The notes under the pieces are model-generated. The model was given only the letters and a program-made list of their open reading frames with translations, did no database searches and had not been told where the DNA came from. Both the position numbers and the translations under genes were made by a program. 64,000 nucleotides of DNA from Rotaria socialis (lineage: Eukaryota > Rotifera > Eurotatoria > Philodinida > Philodinidae): contig CAJNYU010003300.1 in the NCBI GenBank assembly GCA_905331475.1, forward strand, positions 32,596 through 96,595. Direction: 5' to 3'. This document shows positions 26,088 through 37,114 of this stretch, piece by piece (position 1 is the stretch's first letter; each line of letters begins with the position of its first letter).

Positions 26088-26365
26088 CCAGGTCGAACAG
26101 TACGGTCCCTATACGGTTACTTTACGACTATTTTCCGGGCGAAAGTTTGCCGTGATATCTGGCACAGTAATACGGACCGTATGATCATGAGAGTACGAAG
26201 CACAAACAGTCGTAAACCATGAAAATCCAGTCCCGTTTACGGTACCGTATTACTGTGCCAGGTATTACGGGCAAATACGGCCTATTTACTGCCGCAAATA
26301 TACCCTTTTGACATCATTTACCGTCGATAAACAGACTGTAAACGAGTCCGTTTTGATCAACCTGG
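26088..26365. mobile_element. MITE with CCAGGT termini
   Basis: 278 bp with imperfect terminal inverted repeats (CCAGGTCGAACAGTACGG at the left; the right end complements to CCAGGTTGATCAAAACGG). Richer in G+C than its surroundings and full of TACGG/CCGTA motifs. An internal inverted pair, CTGGCACAGTAATACGG near 26160 and its complement near 26246, can fold. No coding frame. Confidence 0.6.
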
Positions 26366-26383
26366 AAACAACAGAAATCTCAC

Positions 26384-26707
26384 TTGAACAACTACCAATA
26401 CATACAGTCCATGAAAAATCCTGGCCGAAAATATCGTCCATCCAATTCACCAATAGTTAATCGTCAGCAGTCTAATTCATCAGACCCAATCGGACATCGT
26501 GCTATCATGATGTCACCAGTGAATAGAAATCAAAATACAGTTTTAATCCCACTACTGATGAACGAGTTAAATGTATATCAGTCTAAGTCACCTAATATAT
26601 CAACGCCTACGTCACGACCGCAAACCTATTCCCAAAATCAAACCTCGGTGTCCTTTTCTCCTGCAATACGACGTCAACTAAATGACAGCGATGAAAATCA
26701 ACAGCTA
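26384..26707 (+). CDS. unrecognised polar coding-like fragment
   Basis: Open frame of about 108 codons, rich in Asn, Ser, Gln and Pro (SPIVNRQQSNSSDPIGHR), with no domain I recognise. It runs without a stop into a telomere-like hairpin at 26708 and past it, where translation becomes Gly/Val repeats. It may be an exon of a disordered protein cut by the hairpin, or chance. Confidence 0.25.
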
Positions 26708-26773
26708 GGATGTGGGTGTGGGTGGGTGAGGGTCTCAGTTTTCTCATTACCCACCCCTACACCCACACCCTCA
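26708..26773. repeat. telomere-like inverted repeat H1
   Basis: Left arm GGATGTGGGTGTGGGTGGGT, then about 17 bases, then a right arm of ACCCACCCCTACACCCACACCCTCA type. Both arms are built from the TGTGGG/CCCACA unit. It ends the open frame that starts at 26384. Confidence 0.8.
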
Positions 26774-26964
26774 AAAAGTGATCTTCTGATCAAGATTCCA
26801 GTTTGCGATAGAAAGCAATATTCTGGGTCGATATATATTATCTGCATTGTGAAAATCCAGATCACTATCGAATCGAAAACGTTCAGTGTCACCATTCTAC
26901 AAAATCAACGTAGTTCCATTCATACTTAGAGCCTAGTTCTGATTCTTTTAAACGACGACAAATT

Positions 26965-27165
26965 AAACGTTCAGTATTATATATACAAATGTTCAGTAAA
27001 AATATCAAATTGTCAGTGTAAAATTTAATGCTCAGTAACTATTGCGTTTGCGCAGTTAATTAATTGTTTGGTCAGTATTAAAATTAGAGTTTCAGTAATC
27101 AATTCAGTTTGCTGTTTCAAAAATACATTTTTTCAGTAAAAACTAGTATTTTTATCAGTAAATCA
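26965..27165. repeat. loosely phased TCAGTA motif cluster
   Basis: About ten occurrences of YYCAGTW in 200 bp, spaced roughly 18-25 bp apart, in AT-rich sequence immediately upstream of the MULE-like pseudogene. Could be a degenerate minisatellite or binding-site array; function unknown. Confidence 0.45.
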
Positions 27166-27252
27166 CTTCTATTTTTTTATGTGTATTTTGATGTAAATAG
27201 AACAACATTTGTCCACACTGACAGATGATGACGTCATCAGTCAAAAGATACT

Positions 27253-28003
27253 ATGTTACATAGTTGTTCTCGATTTAAGAAAGGAGAAAATTCTCAACGA
27301 TGTCCCTTTGTTTGCTCTTTTGTCTATCCTAACTTAATAGCTCATTTTCTAAATAAGCTGAAAAAACCAATGTTGATGCAACATATAAATTGGTGTGGCA
27401 AGGATTTCCAGTTCTTATTGTTGGTACAACTGATCTTGATTGACATTTTCATTTATTTGGTATGGCTATTTGTTCCAATGAAACGATACAGGATTTTAGA
27501 TTTAGATTTCCTGCTTTACAAGAACGTATACAAAAGTTGAATTTAGAAGAAATTAATTCAGATTTTTGAATTGCTGATGGTGCTGATGTCATACGTAATG
27601 CTTTTCAAGGTGTTTTTGGAGAAAAAAACAATGGCTATGTGTTGGGCACATATGCGTAGAAATGTAGTGAAAAGGATAGAGTCAATGGTAAAGAAATCAG
27701 AACAAGAAGATTTAGTGAATGATGTAGAATCATTATAGTTAGCACAAGATGAACGCATATTTATAAAAGAGTCAAATTTTTTTGTTAAAAAATGGCCGAA
27801 AAACGAATCAAATTTCATAGGATATTTCTAAAACGAATGGTTACCAACGCATAATGTATGGTATGAAGAAGTTGATCATTTTACACCAACTACCAATAAT
27901 GCTTTAGATGCCACAAACAATGTTATAAAACAGGAAAATACAATTCGTGAACGTCTACCTTTATCAAGATTTAAAGTATTAGCATTTGAAATTGTTAAAA
28001 AAT
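27253..28003 (+). pseudogene. MULE-type transposase fragment
   Basis: The frame with family signal carries degraded MULE core pieces: DRHFHLFGMAI, IADGADVIRNAFQGVFGEK, then the diagnostic MAMCWAHMRRNVVKRI block, FFVKKWPKNESNF, NNALDATNNVIKQEN and RERLPLSRFKVLAFEIVKKW. Several in-frame stops interrupt it (near 27568, 27738 and 27829) and there are no terminal repeats. The similarity is cut exactly where hairpin H2 begins at 28004. It belongs to a different subfamily from the intact MULE gene at 51.1 kb. Confidence 0.7.
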
Positions 28004-28056
28004 GGGGCGTGGGTGGGAGTGAATGACAGCAGTACTATCGCATTCACATCCACGCC
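28004..28056. repeat. telomere-like inverted repeat H2
   Basis: Left arm GGCGTGGGTGGGAGTGAATG, 16-base loop, right arm CATTCACATCCACGCC. A diverged copy of the same hairpin type, abutting the end of the MULE fragment. Confidence 0.65.
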
Positions 28057-28087
28057 GAGGAAACTACAAAAGTTATTGAGTTTGAAA

Positions 28088-28205
28088 CAAGGGGGAAACG
28101 TCGTACCTTGACTCCTTAAAGTATATCAAAGTATTTCGAAATCTTGAAAATATCACGAAGTACCTCAAAGTACTTAAAGTACAAAAGTGCGATGTTTCCC
28201 CCTTG
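28088..28205. mobile_element. 118-bp MITE with CAAGGGGGAAAC termini
   Basis: Termini CAAGGGGGAAACGTCG and its near-perfect complement CGATGTTTCCCCCTTG. The interior repeats AAAGTAC/AAGTAYYTCAAAGTA motifs. No coding frame and no clear target duplication. Confidence 0.7.
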
Positions 28206-28499
28206 GTTTGCAACCATTCTTTATCTGAAAAACTACGAACAACACTCAGATGAAGAATAATCGAAACGACATTAGAGAACAGTTGAGCAATCAGAATTGC
28301 TCGTGCGCTATCGGACAATCTTGTATCTCAAACTCACATCCTCTACTAGACTGATAGAAAGTAATTATTAAATAGATAGTTCGATAGTCTTGACTAGATT
28401 ATTCGAGTTATCTTTGGAACATACTAGGAATATATTCATTACTTTTACCACGAGTACAAAGAGCAGCGTAGTTCTCACTAAGTAAACAATGAAATGAAC

Positions 28500-29267
28500 T
28501 ACAGGGTGTTCAGTTTATTTTGAAACGATTTTCGTGGACTTGTTCTTCCTCGGTAGCTGATTCGGCTCTCATGAATCTCATATCAATGTATCCTATAAAG
28601 ACTGTACATGTTGCCATAATAGGCAGATTTTGTATAGAAGGATGTTTTCTGATAAAATACTGGACTAACTTTGAAGAGGTTATTTTCAAATTTTTTAAAA
28701 TAATCATTTCCTATTTTTCCTCCATACTATCGTCTTTTGACCGTAGACATATATCACAGGTACATCCACTATAGCTGTGCATCTATGCTAAAAGTTTCAG
28801 CAATAAAGAACGAGAATTCATAGAGAAACCAGCAAGTGTTTCAAATTTATAGCTGAAGCTAAACATATCTTGAATGTGTTTCACTTCAACTATATTTTTG
28901 AAACACTTGCTGATTTCTCTATGAATTGCCGCTCTTTATTGCTGAAATTTTTAGCATAGATGCGGTAATAGTGGATGTACCTGTGACATATGTCTCAGGT
29001 CAGAAGACGATAGTATGGAGAAATAATCGAAAAGGTTCATTTCTGGTGGTACCAGCAAATATGCTTGTTCTCAAAAATGTTAAAATGATCTTTTTAAAAT
29101 TATCCAGTGCTTTATCAGAAAACATTCTTCTATACAAAATCTAATTATTAGAGCAAAATGTACAGTCTTTATAGGATACATTGATATGAGATTTATGAGA
29201 GCCGAATCAGTTAATGAGGAAGAATAAGTCCACGAAAATCGTTTCAAAATAGACTGGCCACCCTGTA
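28500..29267. mobile_element. fold-back Tc1/mariner-like MITE flanked by TA
   Basis: Element 28502-29265 lies between TA dinucleotides (28500-28501 and 29266-29267), as expected of Tc1/mariner insertion. Ends are CAGGGTGTTCAGTTTATTTT and a complementary end closing in CACCCTG. The inverted arms run nearly the whole length: for example ACACTTGCTGATTTCTCTAT near 28902 mirrors sequence near 28826. The transcript or single strand could form a long hairpin. No transposase frame. Confidence 0.85.
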
Positions 29268-29914
29268 CTTCGTAGGTCAAATGTACCTCACAGTTTAATC
29301 AGTGTGTTTGTTAGACCATGTTTAAGCTCATCATGAATAGTAAAGTCTGTCTGGAATTAAAATAACTATAAACACATCAGACTCAGCAAAATGAGACAAG
29401 ACAGGAGTGTCATTGTCACATTATAGAAATTCATGAGTAACTGTCCTCAATTACGTGTTATCTGCCGATTCATAATGGAGTTTTGAGCTCTGTGTCCTAA
29501 CAAAACTTTCCATCAAAACCTATACTGATCGACAAAGCATCAATTTACAGTGGAAAAGCGAAATCAGATTTTTTTAGTTTCTATTATTTTTTAATTTTTC
29601 TGATTTTTTTTATTTGAAATTAGTTGGTTTTAAATTAGAAAAATCAAGAGGAAAATCAAAAAAGTCAGAAAAATCTGACTTCAGCTATTTCATCCTAGCG
29701 ATAAATTCAATGGGTATTTGAACAGAAGTAATGCTTTCGAGATGTGCTGATTGAATACGGTGAAATTAAGGAGTAAGAATATCATTTAGTGTGAATTGAA
29801 AAACAATAATAATGAAATATTCTAAATCTAAACACGAGAATGTCGTTTGTGTGAATTTGAAAAGAGCAGTGCCATCGTTCAGGCAGATGTTCAGCAAAAA
29901 TGATCAGGATATCC
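29268..29914. other. no gene seen
   Basis: Spacer between the fold-back MITE and the 3' end of the methyltransferase gene. Poly-T-rich stretch at about 29570-29610; nothing else recognised. Confidence 0.6.
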
Positions 29915-31018
29915 TCACGTTTGTCGTGTAGGATTGACGCATGCTTCAATAATTGAAGCAGGAGCATTAATTGGATGAACTTTGACAAATTCTAGTCCAG
30001 ACGCATTGAGTAAGCGTTTATACTCGTCCACAGTTCGCACTTTACCGTTAAAACCTGCTGACAAGAAGACATCCAGTCCGTTTGCGCACCAATTAATTCG
30101 CGTTCCATCGTCAGGTAAAATGACAGCTTCCACAATGAATACGGCTACATTAGCTTTGTCTTCGCAGGCTTGGCGCACCGACAAGAAAACCGAAATCGTC
30201 TTCTCATCGTCGAAACTTTCGAGGACATCTTTAATAATGTATGCATCCGCTTTCGGTGGAATTGTTGTTGGATCAAGCAGATCACCAGCAACAAATTTAT
30301 ATCGTGAAGACTCGATTTTGCGAATTTCAAACTCATGATTTGTTGCTTGTTTAATTGTATGTGGCATGTCAAAAACGATGCCTTGCTCAACGTTTGGGTT
30401 GTTTTTAAGGATATGAGCAAGAAATGTGCCACCACAACCGCCACAATCAACGATGAACCGAAAATGTGAAAAATCAACACCGGCCACCACAACATCTAGT
30501 CCTTGCAATGAAAGTGCTGTCATCGCACCGCTGAAAATGTCTAATTCTTCTTTGTGCTCCGGTCGAGCTAGCCAGTCGTAGAGATTGACGCCATCTGTTA
30601 AGTGATATATATCACTGTTATTCCGTTCAGGTCCACTGCGTACAATCTGTGACACAGCAGACCCTACACCGCGTGCCCATGACCCCAGAGAAAATCGAAG
30701 AAAATTGCGCGTTTTTGACGGATGATCACTAGTGAGCAATTTACCAGATTTTGTTAAGACAAAATGACGATCATCGCCGATTTGCTCGACTATGCCAACA
30801 TCTGAACAACTTCGAAGTATTCGATGGATCAGGTCTGAATTCCAATTATTTTTATCAGCAATTTCTTCAGCAGTATGACCTGATGAAGAAGTGCCCTCGG
30901 CCAATAAATCAGCAAGTCCAAGGTCAGCAAAGGCAATAATCGACATTTCGACGAAGTGATGATAAATAATAGAATAAAATTTTGGTAGTCCTTCGATTGA
31001 TAGTAGATGGTTGGCCAT
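29915..31018 (-). CDS. SAM-dependent O-methyltransferase-like protein, intron-less
   Basis: A 367-residue single-exon protein with the layout of the plant/bacterial COMT-HIOMT methyltransferase family. Residues about 15-100 form the winged-helix dimerisation domain (LGLADLLAEG, TAEEIADKNNW, LIHRILRSCSDVGIVEQ, FVLTKSGKLL). The SAM-binding motif is at about 190 (FIVDCGGCGGTFLAHIL, usually DVGGGxG). GIVFDMPHTI and FVAGDLLDP follow. At the catalytic position the family has LHDW with the base His, but here it reads DVLESFDDEK, with Glu in place of His and Phe in place of Trp. The C terminus has the usual TVDEYKRLLNASGLEF. Visibly higher G+C than its flanks and surrounded by transposon remains, so horizontal origin is plausible. 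Activity is doubtful; it may be a divergent enzyme or a binding protein. Confidence 0.85.
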   Translation of the reverse strand: MANHLLSIEGLPKFYSIIYHHFVEMSIIAFADLGLADLLAEGTSSSGHTAEEIADKNNWNSDLIHRILRSCSDVGIVEQIGDDRHFVLTKSGKLLTSDHPSKTRNFLRFSLGSWARGVGSAVSQIVRSGPERNNSDIYHLTDGVNLYDWLARPEHKEELDIFSGAMTALSLQGLDVVVAGVDFSHFRFIVDCGGCGGTFLAHILKNNPNVEQGIVFDMPHTIKQATNHEFEIRKIESSRYKFVAGDLLDPTTIPPKADAYIIKDVLESFDDEKTISVFLSVRQACEDKANVAVFIVEAVILPDDGTRINWCANGLDVFLSAGFNGKVRTVDEYKRLLNASGLEFVKVHPINAPASIIEACVNPTRQT

Positions 31019-34000
31019 GATTTTTGTATTTGCTGTTTATATGTTCTAAACGAAATAGTTCAAATCAAAATAATGAGTAGAGAACACTCAACAAAGCGTA
31101 TTACAATGGATTTGTATTAGAAATCATATGTTAACTCCTTAAGAGATCATATTACAATATTGGCAGTCAACACTGAAAATTAGTGAATATAAATGAGGTG
31201 ATTGCAAAATAGAACAAGTCATTTGGCATGAGAATCGTATCCTTATCCATGTTCTCATTGAATCCTATTTCACATTGTACCTACAATTACGTACTTTGCA
31301 ACTACCGTGTTTTTTTTCTTTTATCAAGAAGGGAATAACGAACATTATTTCATAAAAATATGAACACTTCCTTAAATAGGCATATGATTGCTTTTTTTCG
31401 AATTTTCTCGTCAGTTTACATGTTATCAGATAGAGTATGACGAACTGATCACGACGATATCATTTGTAAGTTTTAATAATTCTTTAAGCCAAAACAAAAT
31501 TCGAAAATCTGTTTACTTCTTGTACATTGCGTGTTATTCTTGGTACGATGAAACTCTAAAACACCTGTTTACGTGTAATATCTGTGACCTTGATATCTTT
31601 ATGAATGAGTATGATCGCAGTGATTCTTCAGAAACTCGATACATGCATCAAGCTTATGGAATACTTCAACGGAATACATATCGAAACGGTTTTTGTGGTC
31701 GAATCGAGCTAAATGATAACTATACCTTGATTTTTTGAGAGTGGAGATATTCTTCCTTATTAATTTAGGTTCAGGGCAACGATGAATAGAAGATCCATAT
31801 CCTTCAATGAGTCTTCTTCAATAGAATCTGAGTCTAACTTATGATTAAATGTATTGGACCATTGGTATTCTTTATACAATCGATAGGAAGAGGCGGCACA
31901 ACTCAACGAAATCATCTTTATTTTACTTTAGCATATTTGAATTTACTCAAGAAATATCATCTCTCAGAGGATGGTCAAAATAAGTGACTAAATAATGTTG
32001 ACAACTATGCCTATAGAGTTCAGTTTCCTCTCTTAGATGATCAATTCGGTAATCATTTTTTATGTTTCTGTATCCATGCAAAATTACATAGAAATTTAAA
32101 AGATTTAACGAAATAAATGTCATACTCTTCATTACAAAAGCCATACAAGAATAGCGTTTTAGCAAAAAGTCACGTGCTTTTCTTCGTTAGAATGAATTTA
32201 ATGTAAAACTATGTTTAGGATTTCATTGAAAAAATATTTTTTGACAGGATTTTACCATCAAAAATTGACATTTTTTCGTCGAATTTTTACTTACTTCTGC
32301 GTGGGCATTCTTTCTTGACCAGTTACCACAGGTTCAAAGAAAATAGTCTTCATCTCTAATTGTTGAAAGTGAATGTTATGGAGAAGTCAATATTCCGAGA
32401 AAAACAGTTAAGCCAAAATTCGGTAATTCGATATTTTCAAAATTTCCTATGCTAGGTTAAATATCCGCTGAAATAGTCATAACCCTGAAGATATAAAGTA
32501 CGAATATTAATCAGTGAGTCCTATCAATGGCAGCAAAGTATTTACTCGTGAGCTTTTAAAATGTTCCTCGTAAACATATCTGACGAATCATTGTGAGGAA
32601 TTCTCACGACTTTTTTCTCTCCATGATAATTTTACAACTAATGAGTCAGCCAAATAGACAAATACTGATGGAGAGCTCGCACGCTGATTCTTATGAATAA
32701 ATTGATGGCTGCACTCGATTATCTCCAATAATCGGACTATTCTCGCATCATTGTCGTTTTTCTTTCTATTGATCGTACGATGGTAAGACGGTGATACTGG
32801 TATAAGTGACTGATACTCTTCTTATTCTGTCGTACTTTTAATAGTAAGAATGAGAGAACAACAACAATGGCAAATATATAGGATGGTTGAAGATGCACAT
32901 CTGAATCGCTGAATCGTCTCATTTCCCCTCTATTCTGATGATAGCAAAATCATTGCAAAAAAAAGACACAAAAAGAAATAAACTAACAAGTTGATAGATC
33001 CTTCGTATTCAACTGACAAGAACACATTGGTCGATATATAAATTACGTTTTACCTTGGTAGTGAATGTGGTAATCTATTCTGCTTGCTAGTTGTCTTGTA
33101 AATTGAAACCACTATGTGCTAAGTGTCATAAGCAGTTATCTAGTTGGTAAGAAGATAATACTGTGTATTATATATCACGATTGAAAGAAACGAAAGAAAT
33201 AAAATGAAAAATACGTCTTGTCATGATTTATTTCTTTTTCGTTCTATTATTGATCTATGGCCTGGTGTAACGGATTGGTGTCGTATCATACATTTGTTTC
33301 TGAGCTACACTTACTACATACACGCGCACTACGAATTAAGATTCTAATTTATTTCTAACTAAAAAACGCCAACTAAGAAATATGCAAAAGGATTTTGGGT
33401 TTAATGATAAAAACATAATATAGATGTCACTAATTTTGTATGATTCACTGAGAAGGCTTAGCATGGTAGCGATACATGTAATGAGTACTGTTTATGCAGG
33501 TATTCCTTGTGGTTTATTATCTTCAGATGAATCTTTATATTTGAGAAGTCTCCTAATCTAGTAGCTCATGGTGGTGCTGTAGTTGGCTTTTTACCAGCCA
33601 ACCTTCCTTCCTTTTTAATTTATACATAATTAAAAAAATATTCATGATCAATAACAGTTTTTTTGTTTCATTTGAAACTGGATCTAATTTTTTTCTATTT
33701 ATCTCTTGTTTCACAACGTTATAATCTGACGCAAAGTTATAGAAACGAACTTGGTGTTTAATCTCAAAAAATTGTAGATTACAACATCTTTTTAGTGAAC
33801 ACATCTCTTGTTGGTGTTGGTAAGCTGTTTTATTCGATCAGAGAATAATCAAAATTTAATTGTTTGAAAAGTTATAATATAAAAATTAAATCGAAGATTA
33901 TCCGTAGAGATTTATATTAAACTCGCGAAAAAATTCAACGATGTGAAAAAGAATGAAACTGTCACACACATTGATATTGACATGTTGCGATTGGCGTAAC

Positions 34001-34742
34001 TTCAACAATGATGACTCTTTTATACAAAAAACAATATTCACCCAATATATGTATTTTTTCTCATCATAAAATTGAAAATGCATTATATTTAAGTCAGGTT
34101 TTATACGCAGAACGCGTGTGTATAATATAATGCATAAGTGTGTTGCATTGCCTAAGTTTTAGAAGCGAACGCTTATTCACTGTTCACCAGTCCACGGATC
34201 ATATATATGATACAATGAAAATGAAAACTAAGTGAAGAAAAGAAAATGAACTGTGCATCAAAGTGATGCGCACACACATATATTCCAGGAGTCTGATCGA
34301 TCGAATTTTCATATAATTTCCCTACGATTAATAAGCCGAGGGTCTATCAGATGAAACATTACGCAGTTTGGCTGTTTCACTGGCTGAAACATCTATTTTA
34401 AAGCATTACTTAGACACAATTTTTAGCAAGTACTGCCCATCGAGTTCTGATTCAATTTGACCTAAACTGAAATTTTACGTTATTTAATGTGAGGAATACT
34501 GTTGTTAGAATGATTACAATCATATCTGTATTGTATATTCTTTTACTGACGAACACAAAAATGTCAAGACCATCTCTTAACAGTTGCTATGGGGTTAACA
34601 TATGGAAGATCACCAGCCGATCCACCTTTTATTTCAGTAGATATTACCTTCCGTTTTCCAAAAGGAAAAAAGGCTACAACCAGATATAATATTCCCAATT
34701 AAAATGTTTCAAATATTTGAAATTCATAATGTTGTAATTCTT
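31019..34742. other. 3.7 kb with no recognised gene
   Basis: AT-rich, no family similarity on either strand. One 116-codon frame on the plus strand (31388-31738; segment MHQAYGILQRNTYRNGFCGR) is the longest and is unrecognised; it could be a gene remnant. No transposon ends seen. Confidence 0.45.
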
Positions 34743-34785
34743 GAGGGTGTGAGTGTTTGACTCTATTAAACTCACACCCACCCTC
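34743..34785. repeat. telomere-like inverted repeat H3
   Basis: GAGGGTGTGAGTGTTTGA, 10-base loop, CTCACACCCACCCTC. Short, well-paired copy. Confidence 0.75.
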
Positions 34786-35018
34786 GAACGTGAACCTATC
34801 AGAAGAAAAGCAGCGGTATATCTTTCAATTTATTGCGGCCATTCAAATGCATTGATTTGATTGTCATCAATCGACTAGTTTGATAAAATAAGTAATAAAG
34901 AAAAAAATTAAAAGAGGTCATCAAACATCACGACTAGGATTGAATTTTTCTTTTTGATCTTAAACATTTGGCACGAACTTTTTAATTTCATACAAATCAT
35001 AAAAAGCAAAAACAAATT
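34786..35018. other. no gene seen
   Basis: AT-rich spacer between two hairpins. Confidence 0.6.
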
Positions 35019-35086
35019 TGGGTGCGAATGTGGGTGTCAATTATCATATGATTCTTTTGGTCAGTCATACACTATACCCATACCCT
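35019..35086. repeat. telomere-like inverted repeat H4 (degenerate)
   Basis: TGGGTGCGAATGTGGGTGT and, 30 bases on, CACTATACCCATACCC. The arms pair only partly; included because of its match to the other copies. Confidence 0.5.
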
Positions 35087-35556
35087 TCGGCGATATAAAT
35101 CTAGAGGAAATATATCGAATTTAGAGGGCGAAATCAATCACTGGCATGGTTGTCTTACTGTTCGAAGACTGATTAGTCAAGCAGTGAATTGCATAAACAC
35201 CTATTTGATTCGAGGGGTCACATATTCTAATATCGCTATACGAAATGACTTTTAAGGAAAGTGTCAAGACAATCAGATCACTAAACGAGTTGGATTGCCA
35301 TTCAGTCGAATCACTTTATTCTAAATCTTGAAATAATTTATCCGTCCTATAACAAAAAGTAGAATAAAAAAATGCATCATTTCAATATACATGTCTATTT
35401 TCTTTGAAAACGATTAGTTTTCGACGTGGCAATGTTCTTCGATCCTTGGTCCCAATCAATTTATGTTGTTTTCATAATATCTAATAAGGCCAATTGGTAA
35501 ACTTTCGCTATCGGCAAATTCTAATTGATCGAAGACTGATTCAATTTGTTCGTCAT
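35087..35556. other. no gene seen
   Basis: Spacer between H4 and H5 without recognisable coding sequence. Confidence 0.55.
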
Positions 35557-35644
35557 AGGGTGTGAAGTGTGGGTATTCATCTTCAATGGAAAGATGATCA
35601 CATGTAAATCTCACACCCACACCCACACCCCACACCCACACCCT
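35557..35644. repeat. telomere-like inverted repeat H5
   Basis: Left arm AGGGTGTGAAGTGTGGGTA, loop of about 34 bases, then a long right arm with several CACACCC units ending in ACACCCT. The right arm is longer than the left, as if extended by unit slippage or addition. Confidence 0.8.
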
Positions 35645-36043
35645 GTAATAGTGTCAAACGAGATGTTTTAATTTCAATGCCTGTGGTACGGCGAGATCCA
35701 TGAGCGGAGCATACGAAGTATATACTATACCAGCGCGCTCTAGTGCCTTAGAACTTGAAAGGAAACGACGATCTCATATTTACACGAGACTCACGAGAGG
35801 ATATTCGAGATCGATAATTACTTCGAAAAAACCGACTGACTGTATTGTGTAGGTCTCAGTAAGTATTAGAAAACGTCAAACTGATTCATGACAATGGAGC
35901 TCTGGAAAAGAAGTATTCATTTTTGTAGTTTTAATGGCAAAACATTATTTTACCGTTGAATTTTTGACTACCTAGCGAAACAGCATCCAATATGCAAGGT
36001 AGTTTTATTGTAGCTTAGCATCGTTCTCGTTTGAAATAGCTAG
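35645..36043. other. no gene seen
   Basis: No coding similarity. The missing N-lobe of the kinase-like fragment downstream is not detectable here. Confidence 0.5.
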
Positions 36044-36691
36044 ATGTTTGAACTCTATCTTATCTGTACTTCATTGAAGGCGAACAACAATGACATATTA
36101 AAGGCTTGGAATTTGACTGTACAAAATTTTCATTATGAGCTTCAAATATCGGAATCATCGAACAATTTGGGTTTTCTGTTGGAATCACGATTAAATGATA
36201 TCATGCTTCTCTTTAATAATTTACAACCACGCACAATCATTCATGGCGATTATAAAATTTCAAATATTTTTATCGATCACAACTCAACTGAGAGACAAAT
36301 ATATGCTATTGATTGGCAATGGTGTGGCATTGGACATGCTGCTATGGATGTAGCTTATTTTATAGCTACATCAGTTCATGAAAATACGATTGGAGATTCA
36401 TGGGAGCTCGTCCGTTTCTATCATAATGTATTAAAAGATAATGGAATTTCATATTCATGGGAACAATTTTGGCAAGCATACGAAATAAGTTGGATTGAGC
36501 ATTTTATTTATACAGTGGTGGCTTTTTGGAGTGTAATGCAAGTAGAGGACATTGAATTGTACAAAAAAGAGGAAAAACATGGATTACATATATGCTCTTA
36601 CTCACATATGAAAAATCTTTTAACGCAAACGGAAATATTTATGAAAAATTTGGAAGCATCATCAGTGTTTCACGCGACAGAACATCACTAA
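36044..36691 (+). pseudogene. aminoglycoside-phosphotransferase/EcKinase-like C-lobe fragment
   Basis: 215-codon open frame holding only the C-terminal half of a small-molecule kinase fold. Seen: IIHGDYKISNIFID (the HGDxxxxN catalytic loop), AIDWQWCGIGHAAMDVAYFI (metal-binding Asp followed by the DxxY/F segment), then helices (WELVRFYHNVLKDNGISYSW). In APH, choline kinase and insect EcKinase-like proteins an ATP-binding N-lobe of 100-150 residues precedes this. Only about 70 residues precede it here, and the glycine-rich and Lys motifs are absent. No intron. Either a 5'-truncated gene or one whose upstream exon is unrecognised. The substrate cannot be told. Confidence 0.65.
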
Positions 36692-37039
36692 ACTCTAGGA
36701 CTAAGGATATACAGTTTCAATTTACTTATATTAATCACAAATCATCAGTATCGTAGCCTTGTGAATCTATATTTGCTCTCTTCACTTCTCTTCTTTCGTC
36801 GATCATTCATAATATTAATCCCTGCCCCATACACATACATTTTCTTCATGTCTTAGGAGGAATCTAGTGTGCAATCTGCATTTTTTGAGTGTCGATGTGG
36901 TTTTGAAACAGGGCAAAAATTATTCTCACACAGCAATATAGCAACAGCCATGGTACCACTCGTCCAACTTGAATTCATTGTATGTTGTGCGGTATTTTTT
37001 TTCTTTTTTTCAATAAAAATTTCTTTCGCTCAACCCGGA
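36692..37039. other. no gene seen
   Basis: Spacer between the kinase fragment and H6. A short frame at 36869-37057 runs into H6 and is not convincing. Confidence 0.5.
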
Positions 37040-37114
37040 CGGTGTGGATGTGAGTAGGTGGCGTGTGAATGTGATTGTAATGGCTACTCAAACCCAGACC
37101 AACCCCACACCCTC
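37040..37114. repeat. telomere-like inverted repeat H6
   Basis: Left arm GGTGTGGATGTGAGTAGGTG and on to about 37072; right arm AACCCAGACCAACCCCACA then CCCTCA. Imperfect pairing but same design and orientation as the others. Confidence 0.65.

Noticed and set aside
28520-29280. Matching short frames on opposite strands with near-identical peptides
   Set aside because: They are mirror images produced by the inverted arms of the fold-back MITE.
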